NCBI GenBank assembly: GCA_050084985.1
Contig: JBITNC010000001.1
Coordinates: 44,640,001-44,704,000 of the forward strand
Origin: Nageia nagi
Taxonomy: Eukaryota > Pinophyta
Reading direction: 5' to 3'
DNA length: 64,000 bases
Each line of letters opens with the position of its first letter. Positions within the stretch are counted from its first letter, which is position 1. The position numbers and the translations under genes are program-made. Under the pieces are notes generated by a model. It made no database searches. It was not told the origin of the DNA and was given only the letters and a program-made list of their open reading frames with translations. Shown in pieces: positions 34,040 through 46,482 of this stretch.

Positions 34040-34627
34040 ATTTTTTGGTGGTTATTTGGGGTCTCTACTTGCTAGAGAATAGAACCCTTTAACTGCTGCT
34101 CTTAGTGGCTTGTCCAGAAGTGGACCTAGTTGTGGTCTCAACTACTACCATCAGGTCTGATGGGAGGAATGGCTGCATCCTTTTATTTAGATCACTTAGA
34201 TCTTTATAATCAACTTTTGATAGGATAGGGATGCTTTATCTTCTCTGTTTCTACCTTGAACCTTGCCAGAACATTGTTCAACCTTCCAACATGTAAAATT
34301 TTTATGATGGCTTCTTAAGCCAACTCATTTATTTATTGTATATTTGAAATTTATTTCTCAGAAAAAGATTATTTCAAGAATTGAATGATATTGGCTACCC
34401 AATTGGCAGCACTACCCTATACATTCTGCTCTTCCCATAATTTGGGAGCCTTCATCTCAATTAAAGAATTTGTTAATGAATCCCAACTATGTTGCAAGCT
34501 AGTGTTTATTTATGTCCATGTTAAATACCAAACTTTAGAGTTCACAAATTTCTTAGATCCTCTTTTGATAGGACTATTTTGGCTTGAAAGAGACTATTGC
34601 AAACTCCTTTTTAGTCAAAATTCTCAA
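34040..34627. other. Region between the 3' ORF and the 3' LTR
   Basis: About 590 bp of the element's internal 3' end. No frame was assigned, and no clear purine tract sits against the LTR. On the minus strand the last bases before the LTR are CCACCAAAAAAT. Confidence 0.5.
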
Positions 34628-37600
34628 TCAGACCTGCATCCTTTCCAAAATTACTCTAGGTATATCTAGAGCCAGCTTATGAAGAGCATTTTGAGCATAG
34701 AACTCTTTGATGGCCTGTATAGATTCCTCCTTGAGCAGATGCAAGTGAGATAATGTTATCATTCTATCATCGACTTGCTCCACCAAGGATTTTCTAAAGT
34801 TCTTCATGAGCAATAACAACTTTACATTATCATCAAATAGAACTTTATTTGCTGCAGCTACAGTATGCATCTCAACCTCAACCTATTTGACTTTTTGAGC
34901 ATCAATTATTGTAGCTTGAGCTTTGAAATCTTCTATCATTTGATTCACAACATCTAGCTCAGCACTTGTTGTTGCCATGCTCTTATCAAATTCTACTTTC
35001 CATTTTTCAAGCCTTACAATTAATTCTTTATTCTTATTCTACAACCCAAATACTAGTTTGTTTTTAAGAGAGAAGTATTTCTTATACTGATCAATTTTCT
35101 TATTCAATTTCTCTATCTTAGTCTCCATTGCTTGAAGACTTTTACCAACTACCATTGAAGTATTTACAAGAAATTTGGATTGGTCAATAGTCAGTGCACT
35201 TTTCATATTTACATCTATTATTACCATGGGAGTAATATCCAGTTGCCCTTCTTTGAAAGACATATGTGTAATTTTAATATCTCCTGTCTCTATTACCTTA
35301 AAATTCTCGATTGTTACTCAGGAAGCATAGGATATTTATTAACAAAAGTTGCCCAATTAATGGGCTCTATAATTTTTATAGAAAAAATTGACTTTATTTC
35401 CTCTTTCAAGGCTATAGGAATAAAAGAATGGGTAGAAATAACTCCACCTAAAATAGGTGTCTCAATTTGTGGAATAGGTTGGGATTGCCAGGGAGGTGTC
35501 AACTGTTGGACTTCTGGTTCAAGCTTGGCTTCTTCCATGGCCTCACCTTATTCCTTAGGCTTATCCATTGGGTCAGAGTCCTTTTTCTCAGATTCATTAT
35601 CATCATCACCATCTCTCGATCCTCCTTTGAGTGTAGCTACTAATCCACCAGCTTCAAGTACACTTCCCCTACTTTGTTGAATTTAGCTTTATCCCTTTTC
35701 TAGGGTTTTTATTTATTCTTGTGCTTGATCTTCTTCTACAACACCAATATTTGTATCCTATGGCTCTTTAAACTCTTTTGTGTCAAAAATTTCTATTTCT
35801 TTTATTACCACCTTGGGACTTCTTCTCTTACCTATGAAGGTGAAGGTATAGTTGTTTGTGATTGTGACCTTGCTGTAGTCAATTAGGGCTTTTTGGTAGG
35901 CTTTTATTCCTTTTCTAATATCTTCTACCTTTAAGCAAGAGTTTAAACTTTTCTTTTCTTTTTGGGACAAGGTTCTTGGGAAGAGGTGGTGGTGTCTGAA
36001 GGGTTTTATTCTCCCTTCTTTGGAGTTTCAACCATGCTAGATGGTTCTCATATTTGTACTATCCTCACCTCTACAGTAGGTTTTCCATGAAAATGAGGAG
36101 GAAGAGGTTGTCCCAACTCTGGCATAGGATCCTTGGAATACTCAACCTCCCAGTATTTATCATATTTGAATTTTTCAAGTAATTCACTCTCAATGTGGTG
36201 AATTTTTGTAGTATACTCAAATTTGAATATTGTAAAATAATGAATTTTGTTGGTACCCCATCCAAGATATGCTAATTGGGTGAGGACCTCTAGGTTGAGG
36301 ATAAAATATTGACTCTTATTTTTCCAATTCCTATATTTTCTTATTCCTTTCAAGGCCATCTAGGCTTTATTTAGGGGTACAAATTCCCAATCTGGGTATA
36401 TTTCTACCTCCTGCTCAGTTTTATTTATAAAATATTCTATATGGGCCCTACTATCATGGACAAATGCTAGATATTTTTTGTTAGACCTTATTATTTGGAT
36501 CATCTCCCATAATGGGTCATACTTCCATGTAGTTTTCACCTTATCCAATTTGAAATTTTGTACAATAAATTGGGCTATACTATCTTTACATCCTATCTCT
36601 AAAAGAGTAAAATTCTCAGTATAATTCAGTATATCTATAATAGACTTAAAGTTACCCCATACCCATATTTGCTATCTATAGCATAAATCTGTCTACCTAT
36701 CTCAATTGAATATAACTGGGAGGTTACATATTTAGGCAAAAAGAAAGGTCTCTCAAAATACCCATACTTGATTATTATAGTGCGACTTCTCAAGAATTAC
36801 CAGTCATTAATTTTATTTCCTCATTGTAGCTCTCTCATTATGCTTTTTTGCAACCTACTGGGGAGTTTTTCAATCAAAATTTTTACTATAGTTGCATAGA
36901 ACTTTTCTATGAACTTGTAGTAGGATCCATGCAACTTGGTCAAAATTGGCACTGGTGCAACACTAGAATTTGTCAACTCAACTAGGAGCCCTACCTCTAT
37001 AAGTTTATCCAGATTTTGATGGACAAAAGAGCCACCAAAGATACAAGGAATGTTTGAAGTCTAACTTTTCAATTTTAAATAGACACCTCTTAATTTCTTT
37101 GATTATAAAAGTTAGGAAATCATAGTAGATGTGAGCTTTTGAAATGTTATAAACCATATGCACCATGGCTTCATTTGCTTCAATCTGGGTCTTCTTTCCT
37201 AGGATGACTACGAGTGCCTGTAGCACTTCTTTATCCTTATTTCTTTCAAAAAGAGCTATTTGGTAGCTCAATAAGAGTTTGGCTTTTCTACTATCTTGGT
37301 ATCTCCCATTAGCTTAGCATTTCATCTTGATTGATATAAAAATCATATTTCTCCTTTTTAAAATCAATTTATTTTTTAATATGAAATGTCCAGTCTACTG
37401 AAATAGCAAACACTTGGATTATGGAGTCAAGAGAGTAATCTAGCATTGCTTCAAATACCAATTTAGAAGTATCTCCCTCTTTCCAATTTGGTACCCCTTT
37501 TAATGATGCTTGTGTGCCAGGGAGTATAAGAGTTTGAGGCTAGTGAAGGATTCATAGGGCACATAATATGCCATGCCTTGGTCAATCATGACATCTCTCT

Positions 37601-37856
37601 TTGAATGAGCAAGTGACTTTTCTTTTTTGCTCACTTTAGGTGTCTTAAGCTACAAAAGAATGCAGCTAGGGTCAGCTCTCCATGTATACATATGATTAAT
37701 TACCCCCATCTCAGTCTAGTTTATCCTTGGTGCATTCTTGAGATATTCTTCTTGTAAAGAGAGGAGGTCAGCATCAAGTTGTTCTAATTCAGCTACAGAG
37801 GATGATTAAGAGGTTGCCATGATACTAACAACCTTTTTTGAACCTCTGGTTGTCAT
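34628..37856 (-). pseudogene. Unknown long reading frame downstream of integrase
   Basis: Same strand as gag-pol, roughly 1,070 codons. A plausible start is ATG 37856-37854 (MTTRGSKKVVS), then after one stop SSSVAELEQLDADLLSLQEE, KNAPRIN, HMYTWRADPSCILL and GMAYYVPYESFTS. Further pieces are 37271-37005 (VHMVYNISKAHIYYDFLTFI), 36548-36048 (TWKYDPLWEMIQII, YWEVEYSKDPMPELGQ), 35970-35758, and 35538-35314 (Pro-rich head, then ALKEEIKSIFSIKIIEP). The tail at 35263-34628 is charged and looks like coiled coil (AMETKIEKLNKKIDQYKKYF; SAELDVVNQMIEDFKAQ). I recognise no domain: no RT, no zinc knuckle, no obvious envelope signal or membrane anchor. Many single stops interrupt one long collinear frame, so it was once a real gene of the element. 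Its role is unknown. Confidence 0.65.
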
Positions 37857-38399
37857 TTAGAAATAGTAATTTAGGCAATGTGAGGTATTGCAACTATTCT
37901 CTATTTCAACATAACTCGACTATGAAATCTCTAAGCTGTAAAAACTTATGTGTTTGTAATTGGCTAAGTCTTGAACTATAGAGTATGGGGGGGATTTTAT
38001 TTATCCAAGGTTGGTAAGATTTCCATTAATGGCAATTACTTCTTGAGGATCTCAAGATCCATGCATTGTACAAATTGAGCTGACATAGGTTGGATTAGTA
38101 AATTCAAAGCACACTAGAGTTAATTTGTTGTACTTGTGTGATGGTTCATAAAATCCAAGGAAATTTCTTCTTAAATGGTACTTTATTTAGTGACAACTAA
38201 GTAACACGCCAACATTAACTCTTAACAAAGCTAAATTAAAGTTGATAGCTAAGTAGTATGTCGACATTAACTCTTAATAATACTGAATTAAATTTGAGCA
38301 TTAACAACTATTTACTTTTTTGAACTATGCAATTTTTTTTTAAATATTCATAAAATATAATTTCTTATGGGTAGTACAAGCTTACCTCATTACCTGGTA

Positions 38400-39771
38400 A
38401 TATTTTAAATAGATCTTGTTGATAGGAATAGGTAATTCCTAGGACTTGGTAACATCTTGCAACCTGACTTCATTATTTTGCATAGCCTGGGTGATGATGT
38501 AAGGTTTGCTCTAAAAAGAGTCATATTTTTGGTGTCTTTCGAGCTTTGCTCTTTCCTCATCCCATTTGAGGACAATATCACCTGGTTCAAACTTCACTCA
38601 AGAAGACTTTTTCTTATCAAACCACCTCTTGATGATGTTCTAGTGATGCTAGAATGAGTCATATGCTTTGTTCTGATCTTTCTTTGATTTCAGGAGCTAA
38701 CTATATCTAGATTGTAGTGGCTCAAAGTCATGGTCTTCCATTTCTTACAGATTTTTAAAAGCTAGTAACTCTATGTGTATTGGCAACACAGGTCTTTTAC
38801 CATATACCAATGTATATGGGGATGTCTTTATTGCTAATTTTATTTTAATTATATCAACCCATAATGCATAGTCCAATTATGTATGCCACTATCTGGGATT
38901 CCTTTCAATTGTTCTCTTGATGATCTGAGTTAGATTTTTATTAGTTGATTCAGCTAACCCATTACCTTATGGGTAATAGTTTGAATAGAATAACTAATAA
39001 ATTCTATACTGAGCTACAAAGCTTGACAAACTACCTCTAGTAAATGCCGAACCATTATCTGACACTATAGTCTATGGGATTCCAAAGCGCATGATTATCC
39101 TTTTAATCATTTCTATCACCGCTTCTTGATCTACATTTTTGCATGGCATAGCCTATAACCATCTAATGAAGTAATCTATTACAGTTAAAATAAACTTATG
39201 GCCTACTGAGGAATTTGGGTTTATGACACCAATGAAGTCCATACCCCACTGTTGAAAAGGCTCTTCAACTACTATAGTTTGAGAGGCTTTGCAACTTATC
39301 TTTTCTTTCCCACAAATTTGTTATAATTATCACATTCCCAAGCAATCTTGAATGAATCTTGAAATATAGTGGGCCAATAATATCTAGCTTGTAATACCTT
39401 TGTTGTTGTAGTTGGTCCACTGTAATGCTCACTAGAGAATTTGTAATGAAATTCATGCAATATTCTATTGAATTCATCTTGAGTCAAACATCTAAGAAGG
39501 GTTTGATAAAAAATTTTCTATACAAATGATCATTTATCATGACAAATTTAAGGGCATACAACCTAAATCTCTTTCTTTGGAATCTATCTAGAGTTTCAGG
39601 GCACCTGCCAGTTTGAAAATAAACTATGATTTGCTTAATCCAATCACTTTCATGATTAATTTGTTGCTCATCCTTCATAAGAGTGATCATATGTGAAGCC
39701 TCAGCTATATTTTTACAGAGAGCCCTACCTTTGATCAGCTTGGTTGGCTTAATCTCTATGTCATATTCCAT
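38400..39771 (-). pseudogene. Ty3/gypsy integrase
   Basis: Minus strand. 39771-39484 holds the RNase H-integrase linker (MEYDIEIKPTKLIKGRALC, FVMINDHLYRKFF). 39487-39296 is the H2C2 zinc module: ILHEFHYKFSSEHYSG, YYWPTIF and a Cys at WECDNYN, with one Cys of the pair lost. The core follows at about 39255-38720: QWGMDFIGVI (first Asp), TIVSDNGSAFTRG (second Asp) and GNGLAESTNKNL (Glu). The tail (TLVYGKRPVLPIHIELLA, then KFEPGDIVLKWDEERAK) ends near 38400. The triad is still readable, but stops replace several Gln and Trp codons. Confidence 0.9.
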
Positions 39772-41282
39772 TACTTTAGTGTTCCAATCAGCTTTTCATT
39801 CACCTAGATCTCCTTGTATAATATAATTTTTTACATTTGGATGAATAGTATATACAAGGATTCTATTGTAGGAGACATCATGTTTGAATTTTTTAAATCA
39901 CTTCATAATGAAAAATACTTGCTTTTCAATAAATGAGTACCTTTACTGATGTTGATGCAGTGTTTGACTATGAAAGGCAATCAAGTGTTCTTCATTATTG
40001 TCATCCTTCTGTGTAAGAATTACAATAATGCTCCTATCTACTCCATGTGCATACATGATGAAATCTTTTGACATATCAGAACTTTTAAGCACATGAGCTT
40101 CTATTATAGCCTTTTTTATCTCTTTTAAGGCTACAATTGCTTCACATGACTAGGAAAATGAATCTTTCTTTAGCATTGAAGTGATTGGAGATACAATTTT
40201 TGAAAAATTATTAATAAATTTCTTAACAAAATTGATCTGACCAAGGAGTGACTGTAAGGCCTTCTTATTAGAGGGGAGTGGTAACACTTCTATAGCTTTT
40301 AATCTATCTAGATCAATTGCTAGTCCTCTTATGAGACAATATGGCTAAGTAACTTTCCTTGGTTGACCATAAAAACTAACTTTTTTGGGTTGATTGAAAT
40401 GCCAAATTTCATGTATCTTTCAAAGACTGATCTTAGATGTTCCAAGTGATCACTTCTACTTCTGGAGAAGATAATGATATCATCTAAATAGATTAGTATA
40501 ATCTTATTTATTAGCTCACCAAATGCATGATCCATGGCTCTTTGAAAAGTAGCTCCTACATTAGAAAAACCAAATGGCATCTTTTGAAAATCAAATGCCC
40601 CCCATTTAGTTGTAAATGCTATTTTGAACTAATTTTCATCCTTCACCCAAATCTAGTTAAATCCTAAGTAGCCACCAATCATTGAAAAATAGCAAGCTCT
40701 AGCTACTATATGCAGGATCTACTCCATTGGTGGGAGAGGATAATTATCTTTAAGGGACACTTTATTCAAATTTCTGAAATCAACATAGAGTTTGATTTTT
40801 CCATTTTTCTTTCTAATAGGAACTAAATTTGCAACCCAAGAAGAATGCTTGATAGGATAAATGATTTTTGAATCAAGGAGCTTGATTAAATTCTATTACA
40901 TAGCTTCTTTTATTTTTGGGTTGATTGGTCTCTATTTTTTCTTGTGTGGTTTAACCTCTGGTTCAAGCTTAATCATGTGTTGAATGATGATATCTTTGTC
41001 ATATGTCTTAAGATCATCATAAGTCTAAGCAATTACTTGGAAAAACTCATGATAAATATGAGACATAATAGCCTTTTCTACATCAAAACACTCTAAACCA
41101 TTTATTATAAACTTCTCAGGTTCTACTTCCAGCTCAACAAAATTCTCCTTTAGGATGACCAAAGACTTAGATATTAGGACATCTTTTGAATCAAATAGTC
41201 TTTCAAAAGAGAGTAATGTTTTTGGTATTATATTATTTTTGAGTTGAATGACATTTGATTCCTAGAAATAATCAAGCATTTC
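39772..41282 (-). pseudogene. Ty3/gypsy reverse transcriptase and conventional RNase H
   Basis: Minus strand. The RT entry block is at about 40880-40780 (YPIKHSSWVANLVPIRKKNG, DFRNLNKVSLKDNYPLP). Next come AFDFQKMPFGFSNVGATFQR at about 40610-40550 and the catalytic YLDD at residues 31-34 of the frame 40580-40329. The thumb (GISINPKKLVFMVNQGKLL) ends near 40330. The conventional gypsy RNase H follows at about 40100-39790: KDFIMYAHGVDRSIIVILTQ, EEHLIAFHSQTL, then FKHDVSYNRILVYTIHPN. It is broken by stops in most blocks. Upstream lies a second RNase H-like domain, described separately. Confidence 0.92.
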
Positions 41283-41882
41283 TTAAGTACCAAAAATGTG
41301 AGCCACTGCTTTATCTATGAGGAAGTCCACAATATGCTCATCGAAGTCAAATACTTGCCAGAAGTTTGTAGCATTGGGTATTGAAGGCCTACATTGAACT
41401 TTGACTCTAAGAGCTCCTTTTTTATAATGAGTAGGGTTATAATGTGCCCCTCTTCCAACAAGTGCATTAGCTATTTGGTTATGCCTTCTAGAAACAAATA
41501 TAAAATTAATAGCTAAAAATGACTCTAATAAATCCCACACTCTATTTTTGTAGTTCTTCAGGTAATGATATTTTGCATTGATATGATTTCTAACTTGCTT
41601 GATGACCAATTCAGAATCACCATGGATAATTAGGCATCTGATGCCTATACTGATTACTTTAGATAATCTTAAATAAAGGGCTTCATATTTAGTAGCATTA
41701 TTTGTATAGGTCCATGTGAATTGAAAGAAGAATCTTTTGGTAGTCCCCTTGAAAGATTTGAAGACTACTCTAGATCCACATCCATGTCTACATTGAGAAA
41801 CATCAAAATACATCATCCATACCTCATGTTCTTTATCAATAGTGACTAAAATTGGTTGAGCTTTCTCATATACTGCTAACAT
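41283..41882 (-). pseudogene. Archaeal-type RNase H domain located between protease and RT
   Basis: An open 199-codon frame on the minus strand. Motifs: MMYFDVSQ (Asp27), TNNATKYEALYLRL (Glu67), CLIIHGDSELVIKQV (Asp89) and FVSRRHNQIANAL (Asn139, where this RVT_3 family usually has a fourth acidic residue, ADAL). This is the RVT_3/archaeal-type RNase H known as a second RNase H in plant Tat-branch gypsy elements. It sits between the protease frame (ending about 42211) and the RT entry (about 40880). Sequence in the linker stays collinear (LLANDLNY before it, LLSFERLFDSKDVLI after it). Three acidic residues are kept and one is changed. It is the longest uninterrupted frame of this element. Confidence 0.85.
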
Positions 41883-41899
41883 ATGTGACCTAATAATTT

Positions 41900-42460
41900 A
41901 GATCATTTGCTAAAAGAACTTTAGTTGTTAGTAGTGATTCCCTTAGTGTGTCACTTTTAAATATCTCCACTAGTTGTGGATCATTCATACAATTTACTTT
42001 ATTGATCCTCTTAAGATAGAAAATTTTGGTGCCTTCATTCAGAATCTTTACCTATTTGTTTTGGAGAGAAAGCAGAAGATGACTATAGTCTAAGGCTAGG
42101 TACCCTCCCAATTTAGTAGTAAATTCTCTAGAAAGATATTTTGAATAGAGGTGGAAGATCAACTATAATAATGTCTTGGAAAACATGAATATCAAGGAAG
42201 GTATTTAAGGTCATTTGAACACTTTAACACTACCAACCACATCTACTAAGGAAGAATCTAACTGTATGACACCATCAATGCATCTTGTAATGTACAACTT
42301 CATTTCATCTACAACAGCTTTAAGGATAATAGTTATTATAGCTCCGATATCTATCATACAATTGTTCACTACCCAACCTTCTAGTCTGAGGGATAAATAA
42401 AAAGGTGAGGGTCTTATTATGCCTATTGGAGCTAAAGGGACAACTTCAGACAAAGCATAG
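41900..42460 (-). pseudogene. Ty3/gypsy aspartic protease and linker
   Basis: The minus-strand frame 42453-42211 holds a retropepsin-like domain. The active-site region is NNCMIDIGAIITIILKAVVD, with DIGA at residues 35-38 where the family has D-S/T-G-A, and the later block GVIQLDSSLVDVVGSVKVF is typical of plant gypsy proteases. The loss of Ser/Thr in the triad suggests inactivity. A linker of about 300 bp connects it to the RNase H domain in mostly collinear frames (LGGYLALDYSHLLLSLQNK). Confidence 0.8.
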
Positions 42461-42699
42461 TCAGAATTCTCTTCCTTTATCCTATTTTTACTATTTCTTA
42501 ACTTTAAAACTTTTTATCGAAGATCTAATTAACCTGGTATCTTTAATGCTTCAAACATAGTCATATTAGAAGGAGTTTTCTTCAATTCTTCCATAATATT
42601 ATAGGGAGCATATGGGATAGACATACTTGGTTCCACTTGCTAATGTGTTTTAAAATGTTGAGTAGCCTTTTCTTTATGCCAATTAGTGATGAAAGGATA

Positions 42700-44240
42700 T
42701 CTCAACGTACTGGGTCTTTTTTTCTCAGGGACTTCTTTTTTAGTTGCAATGGGGTTTGTTTCACTCAAAGCATTAGTACTTGGGTTTGATGGAATAGTAC
42801 CTAGATTAAATGGGAGTTGATGATGTTGGTTTTGAGGTTGAGCTAAGGAAGCCTTAGCTTTCTTAGGTTCAGGTTGGGCTTGAGTGGAAGGTTGATACCA
42901 TTGAGTGGCTAAGGATACTATGGAGCTGCTAAAGAAGTTGCTCTAGTTTAAACATAATTTGCTCATTCTTTAGCATATCCTAAAACCCAAAAATTGACCA
43001 TAGTGAGATCAGAAGTAGGATTTGAAGTAGGTTCTACCATCTAATCAAAATATAACCCCAAATACTAATGTTGATACATCACACATGAATTTGGAAAATG
43101 AGGAGCTAAACATGGTGGACACCATTTCGTAATACCCAAAGTAATACTATCTATAGAACTAGTCATAACAACATTCTCAATTATTTTAGAAGGATTTAAC
43201 TATTCTAGCTAATTAACCTTGGGTTGGAATCTTAGCTGATACTAATTATCATATCTTCTATAATTAAAATCATGATTCTACCTTTCTTACAGAGTGAGCT
43301 TATTAGTTAGATTTCTAATAGTTATCTCCAACTACCTTATTCTCTCTTCCTGAGATTTAGGCTTAGTACCTACACTTATGGATGCAAGAGCAGGTAATGC
43401 TGGTAGCTAATTTTAGATGATAGCTTTGGGAAGAGGTGGTAAGGCCAAAACTCTAGGGTGACCTTTTTATGGAGCCTTCTTGGAAGGTAAATTTGGAAAT
43501 ACATGCATGATTGTTCTGGGTTGCATTTTACCAAAGGGCACTAGGGTATGTTCTGTAGTCTTTGCTATTTGGTAAACATCTGGGAATGTATCTCTTGACA
43601 TAACAACAAGCATATTGAGGTTAGGGAGAAAAGCTTTCCTGTAATACATCAGAGTTTGTGCATTCATTGGTCTAATCCTTCCTAATATGGACTTCCATGT
43701 TCTTTCAAATCTAATATTAAAATCATTAATAGATTCATGAGAATGTATTTTGATACATGCTATGAGGCTAAGGAACATGCTATCATCACCATCTATAGAA
43801 AATATTTTAATCAAATCCTAACACAACTCTTCCCATGAATTCATAGATTAGGGGGTAAGAGTTCTGAACCACTCAGTTGCTTTGCCTTCAAAAGTGTGTG
43901 ATAGTAGTCTAGTCATCATAGTTTCATTAGTAATATCAAAGCTTGAGGCTAACAAAGATACATCTTGATAATGCTCATATGACATATTTTCAGAGCCATC
44001 ATACTTAGAAAAAATTTTAAAAGCTACTTAAGGTATAAGAGGTGAATTAGCAGCTACAACCAAAGGATGACTATTATTTCAGGCAGGAAAATCTACTAGT
44101 TGAGCCATACTTGGAGAATGTATAAGAGATAAAGGATTTTCTAGGAATGAGTCAAATACAATTGATAAAGGGGTTGCCCTTAAAGGGACCAAAGGAGACA
44201 CAACCTAATAAATCTTTCACCTAGTCCTCCTGTGAAGAAT
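42700..44240 (-). pseudogene. Ty3/gypsy gag
   Basis: Minus strand. The region near 44100-43820 reads FKIFSKYDGSENMSYEHYQD, LLSHTFEGKATEWFRTLTP and SMNSWEELC, the retrotransposon-gag core. The frame 43814-43467 continues IKIFSIDGDDSMFLSLIACI, HSHESINDFNIRFERTWKSI and FPDVYQIAKTTEHTL. The C-terminal part towards 42700 is Pro/Gln-rich and full of stops. No CCHC knuckle was found. It would form the capsid in an active element. Confidence 0.82.
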
Positions 44241-44490
44241 TGATAGCTCTTAAAACCTAGGCTATCTAAGGGAATTTCTAGCACTACTAGTTAGTCTATG
44301 TTTTGGAGGTGCTAGGGTTCAAAACATTGATTGGTTGATAGCAAAGTTGCTAATAAGGTTACAAGAACCTTATAATCTTTAAGGATTTAATTGATATCCC
44401 ACTAGACGAGGCTATCAAGCCTAACAATGCTTGCTAAATATGAAATTTAGCTCTTGTTCCATCGAGCATGCCAAAAATGAAACTAGATAT

Positions 44491-46477
44491 TGTTGATCAA
44501 TATAGCATAACTTCAAGGGTTTGGTTCTCCATTACTCACAATGGTAGGTTCCTTGAAAGAGCAAAAAGTGGTGGGGATGTGCTCGTATTGGTTTTCTATT
44601 CAATCTTCAATTTATAGGTCGATTCTTATCTATATTTAAGGTCAAAAGTAACAAGAAAGGAATAATAAGATGAAGAATTACAGGAAAGAGATAAGTAAAT
44701 AAATAGCTAAAATAGGAAATTTACAACTTGGGCATTACAGTGCAGGTAGCAATCCATAGCCAAGATTAAAAATAGTAAACTATCTCGCATCGGGGGTCTT
44801 GTAATCACAATACATAGCCATAATTTGAAGAAAACATTTCACACATAACATTCACAAAGCAATAATAGCCACTTTGTTGCAAGAGGGCAAAAAATTATGT
44901 GTTTGTATTATCATATGTGAATAGTTCTTACATATTTGGGCAAATTTGCTAAAATATTTGACCTTTTTTGATTTCTAAAAGCTAGCTATTTATACAACTT
45001 CCCCCTCCTTGGGTGGTTGGGTTTCATTAATATACATGATTGCTAGCATTGAATGAAATAACTAAAACAACACTATTTACATAAATGCTATAACTATGCT
45101 AGATTACATAGTGAATAAGTATTAATCAACATAACTATCTCAAAATTTGCAATTTTTGGTTAGCCATGTCCATAGAGCCGTAATCCTTTTGACATGTTGT
45201 TGACTACTCTTACTTTGGCCTTGTAGCTAATTGAAGATAGCATTGTAGCTAATTGAGTAGTTATTTGATTACACATTGATTGATATAATTTGGCATTATG
45301 CTTTGTTAGCCACTATCTGCTTCTCTGCAATCTTTATGATCTCTACTATAGATGTTAGTAATTAGAGTAATGGTGGTTGATAGACATTATGTTCACTTAG
45401 TTTAAGAATAACTACCACTATTATGTGGAAATAAGTTGATGTTGACACATTAATAGAGCCCTAGTGGTTAAACACTTAAGATGAAGTGGACTTGGATGTT
45501 CTTTCCCATGCATTACTCTTACACTTGCTTGGTAGGCTCTATGTTCTTTCGGGCTCTATTGATGATTAGGTTCTCCTGAGACCTATTGATTTCCACCAAA
45601 AAATATGACATCATATCTCAGAATTGGTAGGCTCTATTGATATTTTGGATCCTCTGGGACCTGTTGATTTTTACCAAAAAATATGACATCATATCTCAAA
45701 ATCAACTGGCTTTATTAATGTTCTGATTCTATCGGGATTACTGATTTTCACCAAAAATCATGACATCATCTCTCAAAATCAATGGGCTCTATTGATGTTC
45801 TAATTCTGCTAGGACCCACTGATTTTCACCAAAAATCATGATGTTATCTCTCAAAATTGATGGGCATAATTGATGTTCTAATTTTACTGAAACCCATTGA
45901 TTTTCACCAAAAATCATGATATCATTGCTCAAAATTGCTGGGCTTTATTGATGTTCTTCAAAAATTTGGCTCTGAATTTGTGCAAGTCTTGGAAACTTGT
46001 GTCAACAATTCTCGAAGATCCTAAGGCAATAAATATAATTCTTGGATAGTCTTATATACATGACTTGGGTATTTTTTGACAATTCTTTCAGGTATTCTAA
46101 AGAAGATGACATAACTCCTAGGTTCTCTTAACTCCTGGGCCCTAAATAATAAAAGAATAAAGAATGACATAACTCCTATTTGATGTAACTCTTAGGTAAC
46201 CTTATTCACATAATTCTTAGGTACTAAAAAAACAATATGACTCCCAGGTACTATTATATACATGACTCCCGACACATTAAGGGAAGGTAATGAGAAGAGA
46301 AGAGATTAATAAAAATAAAAGAATATAAAAAACTTACAAGTCCTAGAGACTATAAGAGAACAATATCCCTCCCAAGCATTCTTATATATACAACTCTCAG
46401 GGACTAAAGAATAAAGAATAGAGAATGAAAAATAATAGAATTACCCCAATTTTAGAATGTAATTATGAAGGAATACA
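44491..46477 (-). repeat. 5' LTR of the large gypsy element
   Basis: 1987 bp, matching 32007-34039. It has two 22-bp units (45221 and 45243) and five 78-bp units (about 45578-45960). Sequence immediately inside (44463-44481) may be the primer site. Confidence 0.95.
45578..45960. repeat. 78-bp tandem repeat, five units, in the 5' LTR
   Basis: Units start at about 45578, 45656, 45734, 45811 and 45889, with the same consensus as 33153-33540 (TTTTCACCAAAAA, ATGACATCATCTCTCAAAAT). The copy number is the same in both LTRs, so the array predates this insertion. Confidence 0.88.
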
Positions 46478-46482
46478 ATGTG

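Larger units (their letters stand above)
32002..46482 (-). mobile_element. 14.5-kb Ty3/gypsy (Tat-like) LTR retrotransposon with target duplication
   Basis: A complete element, 32007-46477, is flanked by the perfect 5-bp direct repeat ATGTG (32002-32006 and 46478-46482). LTRs of 2033 and 1987 bp begin TGTTGAT and end ATACA on the plus strand and are roughly 90% identical by eye in a 380-bp sample. Minus-strand order: gag, protease, archaeal-type RNase H, RT, RNase H, integrase, then a long unknown reading frame, then the 3' LTR. The large LTRs, the second RNase H and the size suggest the Tat/Ogre branch. A clear polypurine tract was not seen. A possible primer site (TTTTTGGCATGCTCGATGG on the minus strand, 44481-44463) starts about 10 bp inside the 5' LTR. 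All coding parts are broken, so it is inactive. Confidence 0.95.

Noticed and set aside
34628-37856. The unknown 3' frame as a retroviral-type envelope gene
   Set aside because: No convincing signal peptide, furin-like site or C-terminal membrane anchor is visible. The tail looks like a soluble coiled coil.
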